Below, in pieces: positions 8,600 through 17,545 of a stretch of DNA of 64,000 nt. Position numbers and translations under genes: made by a program. The notes beneath the pieces were generated by a model that worked only from the letters and a program-made list of their open reading frames with translations, had not been told where the DNA came from and did not search any database. Each line of letters opens with the position of its first letter. Within the stretch, counting starts at the first letter, position 1. Source of the DNA: Chungangia koreensis (GTDB lineage Bacteria > Bacillota > Bacilli > Bacillales_A > Planococcaceae); assembly GCF_042651785.1 (NCBI RefSeq), contig NZ_JBHSEC010000001.1, forward strand, positions 1 through 64,000, given 5' to 3'.

Positions 8600-9169
8600 A
8601 TGAAAAAAATCGGTTTGACGCTTCTTGGATTACTTATTTTAGTTGGTTTTGTACTTTCGATGCGAATGTATCAAGCGAATGACAAATATGAAACTCTGGA
8701 GGAAGCCATCTACGAAGCCATTCCTTATCAAGTGGAGGATGTCATATATTCCACAGAACATGACAACATCACGATTGTTATGTATGAAACGATTGGTAAT
8801 GAGCAGCTCTTTCCAGGCCAGAAAGTAGAAGCTGTCGCCTTTTTTAAAGGAAATGATACAGATGGTTGGGAGAATGTCGGATTTCATGGATGGACTCATT
8901 ACGAGAATGAACAGTTCACGGTGTATAGTGAGCCTTATCGTGAATCCGATTATGCCGGGAATGAGTTGCACGAATTTTATGTCGTGTTCGGAAAGGTTAA
9001 CAATCCGGAAATCACAACCATTCAAACAAAAGATCAGAATGATGAACAGTTTGAGGATGCTAAGTTGATTCTGCACAACGGTAACCTTTATTACTTCCAA
9101 GTTGGTCGCGGAGTAATTGTAAGAGGATTAAACGAAAATGGAAAAGTCGTCGACCGACAAGGCGGCTAA
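8600..9169 (+). CDS. Membrane-anchored protein, unknown function
   Basis: 189 residues from the ATG at 8600, preceded by GGGAGGAG; an in-frame ATG at 8573 lacks a site and overlaps the Nudix gene. The N-terminus (KKIGLTLLGLLILVGFVLS) is a signal anchor without a lipobox cysteine. The rest is an acidic extracytoplasmic domain rich in aromatic residues. I recognise no family. Confidence 0.65.
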   Translation: MKKIGLTLLGLLILVGFVLSMRMYQANDKYETLEEAIYEAIPYQVEDVIYSTEHDNITIVMYETIGNEQLFPGQKVEAVAFFKGNDTDGWENVGFHGWTHYENEQFTVYSEPYRESDYAGNELHEFYVVFGKVNNPEITTIQTKDQNDEQFEDAKLILHNGNLYYFQVGRGVIVRGLNENGKVVDRQGG

Positions 9170-9193
9170 AGTAAAGTGAGGGGAGTGAGCAGT

Positions 9194-10303
9194 CTGGATT
9201 TCCATATTGAAAAAGAAGAACTGCAAAAAGCATTAACCGACGTAAGCAGAATAGTGCAGGCGAAAATACATTTGCCGATCTTACCAGGGGTCAAGATAGT
9301 GGTGAAGGATGGAGAGCTTTCCCTCATAGGAAATAATGCTGAAATCGCTATAGAAAGAAGAGTGAGCGGAGATTCGTTAAAAGTCATCCAATCAGGAAGT
9401 TCTGTTATTCCGGCCAAAAACCTCTTAGAGATTATTAAAAAACTTCCGAGCACCCTACATGTGAAGTGTAGTCAAAATCAGTTGTCGATTCATTCGGAGG
9501 ACGTAATCGTTCGTTTGCCAATCGTAAGCCCAGCAGATTATCCAGAAATGCCTAACGTCCATCAGGAGAATTTAACAGTACCAAGTGTTGAACTCCAAGA
9601 AGTCATAAAGCAAACAGTGTTTGCTGTTGCGAAAGATTTTTCAAAGCCGTCACTGACAGGAGTTCAGTTCATCATAAGAGAGGGTGCGATGACTTGTGTA
9701 GCAACCAATTCCCAACGGTTAGCTATGAGGAAGTTACCAATAGAGACTAATCATGACGTCTCTTTCACCGTTCCCGGCACGTGTTTACATGAATACCTAA
9801 AACTGCATCGTGATCAACTGGATGACCTACATATGATGTGGAATTCGACACATATAGCTTTCCATACACCAACCTTTACGCTCTATTCGAGATTAATCGA
9901 AGGGGTTTTCCCCGATATATCAAGGCTGGTTCCGAATACATTCAAGACCACACTCACACTGAATAAAAGCCGTTTCCTTAGTGGAATAGACAGGGCTGCC
10001 CTCTTTTCAAGTGAATGGAGGAATCACAATGTCCTTCTCGAAGTGACCGAAGAAAGTCGCATTAAAATAACTTCCCACGGTACTGAAACCGGAAGGATTG
10101 AAGAAACACAGGAAATTAACGAAAAGGATGGAGAAGCTAATTTCCGTGTCACTTTGGATGCGAAATTTTTGTTAGATGCTTTAAAGGCCATTGATGAGGA
10201 TAGCGTGAAAATATCCTATTCAGGTGAGATGAAACCCATCTTAATCGAACCAGTTGGGAACTTAAACCATCTTCATCTCGTATCACCAGTAAGGAAAATT
10301 TGA
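9194..10303 (+). CDS. dnaN: DNA polymerase III beta clamp paralogue
   Basis: A sliding clamp of about 369 residues with the three-fold clamp architecture. Recognisable segments include LPILPGVKIVV, SPADYPEMP, SLTGVQFIIREGAMTCVATNSQRLAM, EGVFPDIS and the C-terminal LVSPVRKI. It lies far from dnaA, so it is probably a second, more diverged copy as in some other bacilli. Start choice: AGGGGAG (9179-9185) is correctly spaced for a CTG at 9194, which aligns with the start of normal DnaN. The GTG codons at 9176 and 9185 are worse placed. It may act in repair or stress replication; that role is inference. Confidence 0.85.
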   Translation: MDFHIEKEELQKALTDVSRIVQAKIHLPILPGVKIVVKDGELSLIGNNAEIAIERRVSGDSLKVIQSGSSVIPAKNLLEIIKKLPSTLHVKCSQNQLSIHSEDVIVRLPIVSPADYPEMPNVHQENLTVPSVELQEVIKQTVFAVAKDFSKPSLTGVQFIIREGAMTCVATNSQRLAMRKLPIETNHDVSFTVPGTCLHEYLKLHRDQLDDLHMMWNSTHIAFHTPTFTLYSRLIEGVFPDISRLVPNTFKTTLTLNKSRFLSGIDRAALFSSEWRNHNVLLEVTEESRIKITSHGTETGRIEETQEINEKDGEANFRVTLDAKFLLDALKAIDEDSVKISYSGEMKPILIEPVGNLNHLHLVSPVRKI

Positions 10304-10321
10304 AAAGCGAGGAGAATCGTG

Positions 10322-10657
10322 ATGTTTTATAGACGAAAATCATATGTAGTAAAAACAGACTTCGTAGCAATCTTCAATAAGCATTTCAATGAAACCAATT
10401 TACCCAATCAGTTAAAGAACGGTACACGTTTCGTTGGACGTTGGATGAAGGATAATGGAGACGGCACTCATGAGGTCTTTGCCATCTGGGAATATGACAG
10501 CTACGAAGACTACGTGAGAATAGAAACAAACATACAAAATGATGCGGAACACGTACAGCGTATTCAAGACTGGTATGACAAATACGGAGGCAGGGAACAG
10601 GTTCGCCAATTTATATTGGAATCCAAGAACGAAGCGTTGGAATCAACAGTGGAATGA
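10322..10657 (+). CDS. NIPSNAP-like small protein
   Basis: About 111 residues from the ATG at 10322 (GGAG 7 nt upstream; a GTG directly before it is less well spaced). The layout, an N-terminal beta strand with YRRKSYVV, a helix, then GRWMKDNGDGTHEVFAIWEYDSYEDY, fits the dimeric alpha-beta barrel/NIPSNAP family, whose function is generally unknown. It lies 18 nt after the beta clamp gene and may be cotranscribed with it. The family call is moderate. Confidence 0.55.
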   Translation: MFYRRKSYVVKTDFVAIFNKHFNETNLPNQLKNGTRFVGRWMKDNGDGTHEVFAIWEYDSYEDYVRIETNIQNDAEHVQRIQDWYDKYGGREQVRQFILESKNEALESTVE

Positions 10658-10727
10658 GTTAATTGAAGTAACTTGGAAGATTAACAGTTTAGAAAGGTTA
10701 ATAAAAAAATAGGAAAGAGGGGATCAA

Positions 10728-11186
10728 GTGGAGAAAAGCACATGGAAGAGTAGTTTGTTAAAAATTCTTTGGGTTATTGGGTTAATCGTTTTGACAAGTC
10801 TTAGTTATAATGTGGAAAACCAATTGAATTTGATTGCGAAAGCAACCTTCAATCCGTTTCCTGTTCTATGGGTGAAACCCATCCTTTCGATTATTTTTGG
10901 TCTATATCTTTCTTTGATCTTTATAAAAAAATGGTCGGTCAAGTTAAATGCAACTCTATTGTGGTGTGTGGCTATTCCTTGTTTACTGCTATCATTTCTT
11001 TATCCATTCTTGGTGACAGTATCTATCGGAAATCCGCCATTTTTCATCGGTTCCTTAATCGATGGGTGGATTTTTAAAATGTCTTCTTTTGAAGTGTTGG
11101 GAATTGTCACAGGCTTAACTTTGATGCTTAGCGTATTTGGCCAACCAAAGATGACTGTTTCACACGAGAATTATCTACAGGAGTAG
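10728..11186 (+). CDS. Four-helix membrane protein, unknown function
   Basis: A 152-residue protein with about four hydrophobic segments (near residues 10-25, 43-63, 70-95 and 115-140) and short polar loops. The start is a GTG with AAAGAGGGG upstream. It is followed after 35 nt by another small membrane protein and may share a transcript with it. I recognise no family. Confidence 0.6.
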   Translation: MEKSTWKSSLLKILWVIGLIVLTSLSYNVENQLNLIAKATFNPFPVLWVKPILSIIFGLYLSLIFIKKWSVKLNATLLWCVAIPCLLLSFLYPFLVTVSIGNPPFFIGSLIDGWIFKMSSFEVLGIVTGLTLMLSVFGQPKMTVSHENYLQE

Positions 11187-11221
11187 AATACTTAGTGTAA
11201 TGAGTGGAGAGGAAAAACATA

Positions 11222-11419
11222 GTGAAAAGTTATATTAAATTTGCATTATCCATTTCCATATTTGTGTTAATTGGATTTCCAATCATCTTTCTCATTATTT
11301 CCCTGATTACAGGGAATTGGTTATTCCTCATTTCAAGCGGAATTCCTTCATTTTTCGCCGGTTTAACGGGATTATTAGTAACATTACATCAAATTAAAAA
11401 AGAGAAAAATGTTGCCTGA
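11222..11419 (+). CDS. Small two-helix membrane protein
   Basis: 65 residues from the GTG at 11222, 8 nt after GGAGAGG; an earlier in-frame GTG at 11204 overlaps that site. There are two hydrophobic helices (about 6-30 and 37-55) with a lysine-rich end. Function unknown. Bases 11420-11676 behind it are AT-rich and hold no gene I can support. Confidence 0.5.
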   Translation: MKSYIKFALSISIFVLIGFPIIFLIISLITGNWLFLISSGIPSFFAGLTGLLVTLHQIKKEKNVA

Positions 11420-11676
11420 AGTTGAAGGAATTCTGACTGATTCATCTTTTAACTGGAGTGAAATGATCATAGGGATTTGTCTGTTATAGATACAATTACC
11501 ATACATGAGGTTAGGGAAAGATGAAGTGCAAGTAGATAAACTTTTGAGATGAAATATTTAAGCAGAGTATGAATCTATAAAGGATTTATGCTCTTTATTG
11601 TTGAATTAGATGTACGGAGGAGGATGGAAGATAGCATTATTACGGTTCAAATTTAATTAACAAAGAGGGGTTCAAC

Positions 11677-12162
11677 ATGAATTTACGATTAGCTCAAGTG
11701 AACGAAGATAATTTCTTCGATGTCATTAATTTAAAATCTGACGAAGTACAGGAAAAATACATTCAGATTTATGAAAGATGGGTAGGATCCAATGCATTCT
11801 TTCTCGCCATGTGTCAAACCCATGGGTTTATAGCAAGAGCCATTTACGATGGAGACGTACTCATTGGTTTCACGTCCCATGGATTTAGTAAGGGATTAAA
11901 TCAATATGAACTAAATAGCATGATGCTTGGCCATCAATTTCAGGGGAAAGGCTATGGTGCCCCCGTGTTGCAGGCAATTATTGATGATATGGTACAAGCG
12001 TATCAGTGCGATTCGATTTACTTATCGGTTATTGAAGATAATGAACGGGCCATTCGAGTCTATGAAAAACTTGGATTTAGACCGACTGGTGAGGTTGTGT
12101 TAGGACACCATCCTGAGCCGGTATATTGCTTAACTTTAACTCAAGCTGCTGCTGGACAATAA
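11677..12162 (+). CDS. GNAT N-acetyltransferase, BltD-like
   Basis: A 161-residue GNAT protein. The acetyl-CoA pyrophosphate loop QGKGYG lies after the MMLGHQF strand, and the C-terminal NERAIRVYEKLGFRPTGE motif is typical. Overall it resembles polyamine (spermine/spermidine) acetyltransferases such as BltD, so polyamines or related amines are likely acceptors. It has its own AGAGGGG site, stands as a single gene and is followed by a bidirectional terminator. Confidence 0.85.
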   Translation: MNLRLAQVNEDNFFDVINLKSDEVQEKYIQIYERWVGSNAFFLAMCQTHGFIARAIYDGDVLIGFTSHGFSKGLNQYELNSMMLGHQFQGKGYGAPVLQAIIDDMVQAYQCDSIYLSVIEDNERAIRVYEKLGFRPTGEVVLGHHPEPVYCLTLTQAAAGQ

Positions 12163-12211
12163 TTTAAAAGAAGTTAAATAGAAGTTAGTAAAGAGAATCA
12201 AGTCATAAATG

Positions 12212-12251
12212 AAAAACAGGTATCCGATTAACAAATTGGATACCTGTTTTT
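12212..12251. terminator. Bidirectional terminator, ATCCRAT hairpin family
   Basis: AAAACAGGTATCCGATT pairs with AATTGGATACCTGTTTT across a short loop, with A and T runs outside, so it serves both the acetyltransferase (+) and the lipoprotein (-) genes. It belongs to a set of related hairpins also seen at about 25919, 41592, 44758, 53353 and 57367. Confidence 0.85.
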
Positions 12252-12262
12252 ATGCAAATTGA

Positions 12263-12997
12263 TCACTCAACGTTATATTCCTTCGTCACATGATCATGGA
12301 TGTCCGGGTCTTTCTCCACATGAACCTGGATGAAATACTTGCCACGATCTGCAAAAGTATATTCTCCGTCATACTGTCCATTTCCCGCTTCTTTTGTATC
12401 GACCCAGTCATGTTTCTCGCTACCGTCTTTCCAGATTTCGAAACGGACCGCAGCTTCTGTGAGTGGAGTTTCATTAAGCGTGATTGTAGTAGATAACGGT
12501 GTATTTTCACCTGCAGTTGCTGTTCCATCGGTAAAGTCAATGACGGCACCATGGTGATGTTCATGCTTTTCCTCATTTGGAGCTTCTGCAACTCCGCCAT
12601 CTCCTGTCACTTCAATGACCTTAGTCGGCATCGTGTGCATATCACGTGCTGTTACATGGGAAGTGACCGAATAGGAGCCGGGCTGTTCTAATGTAATAAC
12701 GGCAGTATATTGGTCCTCTTTTAGCTCTGCAGGAACCATGGTCTTTTCCCCAGAATTATCGTTGATGATTTCAAATTCAACTTCACTTGCATCCGTGACT
12801 ACTTCTTCGCCTTGAGTTACTTTTGCAACCACTTCAACCTCTTGCCCTACTTCAGCTGTAGCTGGAACTTGCAAGTCTACAGAAATAGGCACAGGTGGAG
12901 CAGATTCTTGTGATTTTTCTTCCTTTTCCTCTGCCCCACATGCTGCAGCTAATAGGACAGTGAGGAGTAAGATGAGTAGAAGATGGATTCGTTTCAT
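12263..12997 (-). CDS. Lipoprotein with two YtkA/FixH-like domains
   Basis: 244 residues. A lipoprotein signal peptide has lipobox LAAAC (C20). Two immunoglobulin-like YtkA-type domains follow, one at about 38-130 and one at about 150-243, each with the pattern of a beta sandwich and a GxYxxxxTFxxxGxYxVxxHV-type ending. The linker between them carries a HEHHHG stretch. YtkA-like proteins are linked to membrane metal or oxidase biology; the His cluster could bind a metal, which is inference. A site resembling AAGGAG precedes the ATG. Confidence 0.8.
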   Translation of the reverse strand: MKRIHLLLILLLTVLLAAACGAEEKEEKSQESAPPVPISVDLQVPATAEVGQEVEVVAKVTQGEEVVTDASEVEFEIINDNSGEKTMVPAELKEDQYTAVITLEQPGSYSVTSHVTARDMHTMPTKVIEVTGDGGVAEAPNEEKHEHHHGAVIDFTDGTATAGENTPLSTTITLNETPLTEAAVRFEIWKDGSEKHDWVDTKEAGNGQYDGEYTFADRGKYFIQVHVEKDPDIHDHVTKEYNVE

Positions 12998-13096
12998 TTA
13001 AAACTCACGCTCCTTACGTATTGGCGTTATTGTAACAAATAATGCCCATATAAATTGAGACAGATTCATGTCAATGGTGTAGGAATTGTGAAATTT

Positions 13097-13984
13097 TCAT
13101 GTTTCCAACGGAATTTTATTCTGAAAGAGTGATGGCAAGACCATTCCTGTGAAAATAACGATGATTCCGATGAATTGAATAACAGTAAAAGGCTCGTGTA
13201 GGACAAGTACGGATGCCAAAACTGCAACCGGTAATTCCATCGCCCCCAATATGGAGGATGCACCAGAACCAACGTGGGGGACGGCAACTGAGAATAGATA
13301 AATCGGCAGTACAATGCCGAAAAGTCCTAATGCTGCCCCATAAATCCAGAGACCCTCAGTAAACAAGGTGCCATTCCATACGATTTCCGGCGACTGGAAG
13401 ATGGCTGCCATGATGAGTGCGACTGTGGCGACAAAAAGTAATCTGGTCGTAGAATCCATTCCTTCAATCGGCTTTGAATTGATGAATATAAAGAATGCAA
13501 AGCTGACGCCGGATAGGAAGCCGAGAACCCAACCTTGCCAAGGGATTCCGCTTAAATCCACATTGATGACACCAGCTGCCATAATGGTACCTATGAATAA
13601 GATGACTAAAGATAGGACCTCAATCCTCTTTGGCAATCTACGTTGTGCTACACATTCTATCAGCATTCCGATCCAAGTGAATTGGAAAAGCATAACGACT
13701 GCAAGAGAAGCCGGTAAGTAAATCAATGCTTGTCCATAGACAATACCAGTAGTGGCAGTAAGCATTCCAGTTAAGACAAGAACCTTTCCTCCTCGAAAAT
13801 GGGGAACACGGCGCTGGGTAACGATATATATAATAGCAACGAATATAAATCCACATACATATTGGCTTGTGATTGCTTCAGAGGCGGAAAATCCACCCTT
13901 CATAGCAAGCTTTACAATGGTCGATAATATCCCGTAACTCGAGGCTGCAACGATGATCATGACCGGGTAGATCCATTGTTTCAT
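13097..13984 (-). CDS. EamA-family (DMT) transporter
   Basis: A 295-residue protein with ten predicted transmembrane helices in two EamA repeats (about 5-135 and 150-288). Segments such as LAVVMLFQFTWIGMLIE and GASSILGAMELPVAVLASVLVLHEP are typical of drug/metabolite transporters. Members export amino acids or metabolites; the substrate cannot be told. TGGAGG precedes the ATG. Single gene, divergent from the kinase gene. Confidence 0.88.
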   Translation of the reverse strand: MKQWIYPVMIIVAASSYGILSTIVKLAMKGGFSASEAITSQYVCGFIFVAIIYIVTQRRVPHFRGGKVLVLTGMLTATTGIVYGQALIYLPASLAVVMLFQFTWIGMLIECVAQRRLPKRIEVLSLVILFIGTIMAAGVINVDLSGIPWQGWVLGFLSGVSFAFFIFINSKPIEGMDSTTRLLFVATVALIMAAIFQSPEIVWNGTLFTEGLWIYGAALGLFGIVLPIYLFSVAVPHVGSGASSILGAMELPVAVLASVLVLHEPFTVIQFIGIIVIFTGMVLPSLFQNKIPLET

Positions 13985-14108
13985 TTAGTTTCCTCCATTC
14001 CAAACGATAGTATATCACAATGGAGCACTGAAATTACGTTTAATTCTTACAGCCTGTAAGTGTTCATGTTACTATAGAGAAAGTAGATTTTTAGAAGGAG
14101 TCGGGTAA

Positions 14109-15053
14109 ATGTTTCATGCTGACGATCAATTCGTTCTAACTTATGGGGATGCATTCGTAGACTATATAGCCGACGACCACTCTAATCAGTCGTTTACGAT
14201 GTACTTGGGGGGAGCGACAGTCAATGTGGCAGCAGGGATTGCCAGATTGGGCGTACCTTCTGCTTTCATTACGATCACAGGTGGAGATGAGACATCAGCA
14301 TTCGTACGGAATGAACTGGCGAACGAAGGGGTCGACCTGCGCTATGCTATTTTAGAGGAAAGTAAGCGGGTAAGTGGGGTTTACGTTCATTTAACAGAGG
14401 AAAACGATCGTATTTTTGCTTCATATGTCAATGAGGCACCGGATATTCAGGTAAAGCCGGAACACTTGAAAGAAGAAGCATTTCAGAAAGCATCCATTTT
14501 TCATATATGTTCAGGAACCATGTTCCATCCGACAGCCTTGAAAACGACAAGGGAAGCCGTGAGATTGGCGAAGAAGCATGGCATATTTGTTTCCATGGAT
14601 GCTAATATCCGGCCGTTGCGCTGGGAGAACGAGGAGCAGTGCCGGAACACCATACGATCGTTCTTCCCGGAAGCAGATCTATTGAAATTGACGGAGGAGG
14701 AGCTATTCTTCCTGACGGGAACAGATACGATGGAAGATGGGTTAGAGCAGTTAAAAGAATTTAAGATCCCAATCATTTTAGTAACACTTGGCGATCATGG
14801 TACTTACGTTGTTCTAAACTCGAATACAAGCCGTCATATTCCAGTCGAACCGGTGGAACCGGTCGATACAACAGGAGCCGGGGATGCCTTCATGGCTGGA
14901 ATTCTACGCTATGTCCATTTGAATGGCATGCCAAGGACAAAGGAAGCGTTAGTGGAGTGCGTAACTTTTGGCAATAAATTAGGAGCCCTCGCTGCAACGA
15001 AGCCTGGTGCCTTAACTGCAATGCCTCGACTTCACGAAATAGAAAATCTGTAA
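14109..15053 (+). CDS. PfkB-family sugar kinase (fructokinase-like)
   Basis: 314 residues of the ribokinase/PfkB fold. The N-terminal signature region GGATVNVAAGIARLG binds substrate and the C-terminal signature DTTGAGDAF (253-261) holds the catalytic Asp259 and the anion hole. It phosphorylates a sugar or nucleoside with ATP; fructose is the commonest substrate for this length and motif set. No sugar transporter or regulator is adjacent. AGAAGGAG precedes the start. Confidence 0.85.
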   Translation: MFHADDQFVLTYGDAFVDYIADDHSNQSFTMYLGGATVNVAAGIARLGVPSAFITITGGDETSAFVRNELANEGVDLRYAILEESKRVSGVYVHLTEENDRIFASYVNEAPDIQVKPEHLKEEAFQKASIFHICSGTMFHPTALKTTREAVRLAKKHGIFVSMDANIRPLRWENEEQCRNTIRSFFPEADLLKLTEEELFFLTGTDTMEDGLEQLKEFKIPIILVTLGDHGTYVVLNSNTSRHIPVEPVEPVDTTGAGDAFMAGILRYVHLNGMPRTKEALVECVTFGNKLGALAATKPGALTAMPRLHEIENL

Positions 15054-15150
15054 TATGCTCCCTATCACTTAAATATTTTTAGTGGTGGGGTTTCTTTTAT
15101 GAAACCTCTGAACTATTTGGGCGTAAATAGATAAGGAAGGAGTGTGGAGA

Positions 15151-15351
15151 ATGGAAGCATTATCATCAATCTCGTGGGGACTTATTTTACCGTTACTAGT
15201 CATTCAATTCATTTTACTTATTGTAGCCATCATCGATTTGATCCGAACACCGGAGACGAATGGTCCGAAATGGATGTGGGCACTGATTATTGTGTTCGTA
15301 AATATAGTAGGGCCAATCACGTACTTTATATTTGGGAGACGACAATTATGA
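15151..15351 (+). CDS. yxlE: PLDc_N-domain membrane protein, YxlE-like
   Basis: About 66 residues with two transmembrane helices joined by a short loop (RTPETNGPKWMWALIIVF...), the so-called phospholipase D N-terminal domain. The ATG at 15151 lies 9 nt after AAGGAAGGAG; a GTG at 15142 is too close to the site. It overlaps the ABC ATPase start by 4 nt. The order PLDc_N protein, ABC ATPase, ABC permease matches yxlE-yxlF-yxlG of the Bacillus sigY operon, but no sigma factor is present here. Confidence 0.8.
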   Translation: MEALSSISWGLILPLLVIQFILLIVAIIDLIRTPETNGPKWMWALIIVFVNIVGPITYFIFGRRQL

Positions 15352-16244
15352 GTATGTTGACTGTAGATCATTTAACTAAGAGGTATCATAATACTGCTGT
15401 TGTAGATGCAGTCTCCTTCGCGTTGGAGGAGAGAACGTCGACCGCATTGATCGGACCGAACGGAGCAGGCAAAACAACGACCTTATCCATGCTGACAGGA
15501 TTGCTTAATCCAACGAGTGGAAAGATTGAGTTAAGTGGAATAAATGGTGACCCGAGAAAGTATATCGGCTTTTTACCGCAATATCCCCAATTCTTTAGTT
15601 GGATGACAGCCATGGAGTACATGGAAATGGCCGCACGATTAAGTGGTGTGGATGCGAAGTCAGCTCGCTTGGAATCACAAAAGACGTTAGAATTTGTGGG
15701 CCTTGGTGAAGCGTTAAAGAAAAAGACCGGTACATTTTCCGGTGGAATGCGTCAGCGGCTCGGTTTGGCTCAGGCAATCGTACATAAACCGAAACTGCTT
15801 TTATTGGATGAACCGGTGTCCGCGTTAGACCCAGTAGGGCGCCGTGAAATCATGAATCTATTGAAAGATTTGCAGAGTGAGACGACAATTTTGTATTCCA
15901 CTCACATTTTAAATGATGCAGAAGAAATGACGGATCAGCTACTGTTTCTGAGAAAAGGAAAACTTGTTGAACAAGGCTCATTAGCAGATGTAAAAGAGAA
16001 GTATGAGAATCCTCGTTTCCGTGTTGAATTTTCTTCTACCGAAGCTGCTGCTGCATTTGCGGCGAACAATTCATGGGAAGCTGTCAATGAAGGACCGATT
16101 GCATTTATTCCCCGAAACGGTGACCATCCAAAGATGGAGGAAATATTGAGATACTTGGCTGATAGCGGATTGGATATTCGGAAAGTGGAAAGGCAGACGG
16201 CAAGCTTGGAAGAAATCTTCTTAAAGGTGGTGGGGCAAGCATGA
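15348..16244 (+). CDS. yxlF: ABC transporter ATP-binding protein, YxlF-like
   Basis: 298 residues from the ATG at 15348, whose ATGA overlaps the upstream stop. Walker A GPNGAGKT (36-43), signature FSGGMRQRLGLAQA, Walker B LLLLDEPVSALDP and the switch His in YSTHIL are all present, so it is a complete ATPase. The C-terminal extension (about 215-298) is typical of ABC-2 exporter ATPases. It powers the permease encoded next; the pair may confer resistance or export a peptide or lipid. Confidence 0.9.
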   Translation: MSMLTVDHLTKRYHNTAVVDAVSFALEERTSTALIGPNGAGKTTTLSMLTGLLNPTSGKIELSGINGDPRKYIGFLPQYPQFFSWMTAMEYMEMAARLSGVDAKSARLESQKTLEFVGLGEALKKKTGTFSGGMRQRLGLAQAIVHKPKLLLLDEPVSALDPVGRREIMNLLKDLQSETTILYSTHILNDAEEMTDQLLFLRKGKLVEQGSLADVKEKYENPRFRVEFSSTEAAAAFAANNSWEAVNEGPIAFIPRNGDHPKMEEILRYLADSGLDIRKVERQTASLEEIFLKVVGQA

Positions 16245-17023
16245 AGGATATAGGTGTGTTGCTACAGAAAGAGTGGCGCGAGAACATACGCAGTTTTAAA
16301 ATCCTTTGGATCCCGCTCGTGTTCATCATCTTAGGTGTAATGGAACCGCTCACGTACTATTTCCTGCCACAAATTATGAGCAGTGTAGGAAATGTTCCGG
16401 AGGGTGTAGATTTTGTTTTGCCAGAACTTTTAGGAGAAGATATATTCGCTTCCCTTACCAGTCAATATCAATTCATCGGACTGTTAGTGGTGATTTTGGC
16501 TTTCATGGGAACGATCTCCCGTGAACGGAAGAGTGGTGCAGGGACACTGCTCTATGTCCGGCCAATTTCTTACGTGAGTTATTTCATGAGCAAATGGCTT
16601 ACGGTGAACGGAATCGTGCTGATCAGTTTAACGGCTGGCTATATGGCGTCTTGGTATTACATCGATCTTTTATATAATTCCGTAGACCCGGCTGGGGTTT
16701 TCCAATTAATTGCATCGTACTTCCTTTGGTTCATGTTCGTAGTGACTCTTACGCTTGCGGCAAGTGCATGGCTTTCTACTGGCGGAGCGGCAGCTGTGGC
16801 CTTATTGATCACTTTTTTCGGGCAAATCGTAGATGCCATTGTCGGTAAGTACTGGACTGTGACTCCTTGGAAATTGGCCCTGTACTCCCCGACTTGGCTG
16901 AAGAACGGACCAGACTCAGATACCTATTGGCTGACCGTGTTACTTACTGCTATTCTTATTGCGATCCTAATTGCATTCGGCATTTGGATGTCTAAAAAGA
17001 ATGCGGCGAAGACAAAGATATAA
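16241..17023 (+). CDS. yxlG: ABC-2 type permease, YxlG-like
   Basis: A 260-residue ABC-2 permease. The N-terminal cytoplasmic KEWRENIRSFKILW leads into the first helix, an extracellular loop follows, then five more helices with the conserved FMGTISRERKSGAGTLLYVRPISY coupling region. It overlaps the ATPase gene by 4 nt. With the upstream genes it forms a small exporter. Confidence 0.88.
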   Translation: MKDIGVLLQKEWRENIRSFKILWIPLVFIILGVMEPLTYYFLPQIMSSVGNVPEGVDFVLPELLGEDIFASLTSQYQFIGLLVVILAFMGTISRERKSGAGTLLYVRPISYVSYFMSKWLTVNGIVLISLTAGYMASWYYIDLLYNSVDPAGVFQLIASYFLWFMFVVTLTLAASAWLSTGGAAAVALLITFFGQIVDAIVGKYWTVTPWKLALYSPTWLKNGPDSDTYWLTVLLTAILIAILIAFGIWMSKKNAAKTKI

Positions 17024-17030
17024 ATACAAA

Positions 17031-17066
17031 ACAAACCGCTTCCTTTCATCGGAAGCGGTTTGTTTT
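17031..17066. terminator. Bidirectional terminator
   Basis: ACAAACCGCTTCC (17031-17043), loop TTTCATC, GGAAGCGGTTTGT (17051-17063) with T runs on the right and A-rich sequence on the left. It separates the convergent permease and HIT genes. Confidence 0.9.
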
Positions 17067-17475
17067 ATTTTTTTCTCGATGATCTGCGATTCTCTTCGGA
17101 TTTAATCCAGTGCCTTAAACCTTTTCCTGCAAACGGTTCATCATTAAATCTTGGGATGATATGTAAATGAGCGTGCTTAATGGATTGATTGGAGGCGTCG
17201 CCTACATTCCATCCCAAGGTATAACCATCCGGATCGTACGATTCATCTGCATACTTTTTTACTTTCTGAAGCAGGTCATACGTATCTTTCCATTCCTCAG
17301 GGGTAAGGTCGAACACTGTTTCTCTATGTACTTTCGGGACGATTAACCCCGTACCCTCCAAAACGTCTTGAAACTTTGGATGCTGCAAATAGTAGCAATG
17401 CTCGCTTTCAAATACAATTTGCTGATTCTCATCTTTCTCCGGTTCGCAAAAAGGACAATTTACCAAATTTACCAT
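17065..17475 (-). CDS. HIT-family nucleotide hydrolase
   Basis: A 136-residue histidine-triad protein. The catalytic triad HAHLHII lies near residue 100, and an N-terminal CPFC motif suggests a bound zinc. HIT proteins of this size hydrolyse AMP-lysine, Ap4A-like or other nucleotide conjugates. The ATG at 17475 has GGGGTG six bases upstream; an in-frame GTG two codons earlier is possible. The product is cytoplasmic. Confidence 0.88.
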   Translation of the reverse strand: MVNLVNCPFCEPEKDENQQIVFESEHCYYLQHPKFQDVLEGTGLIVPKVHRETVFDLTPEEWKDTYDLLQKVKKYADESYDPDGYTLGWNVGDASNQSIKHAHLHIIPRFNDEPFAGKGLRHWIKSEENRRSSRKK

Positions 17476-17545
17476 ACCCACACCCCGATTTTTTCTGTAT
17501 TGTATATATTGTACTATTAAAATACAGGTAGGAGGTGCTATTTCG

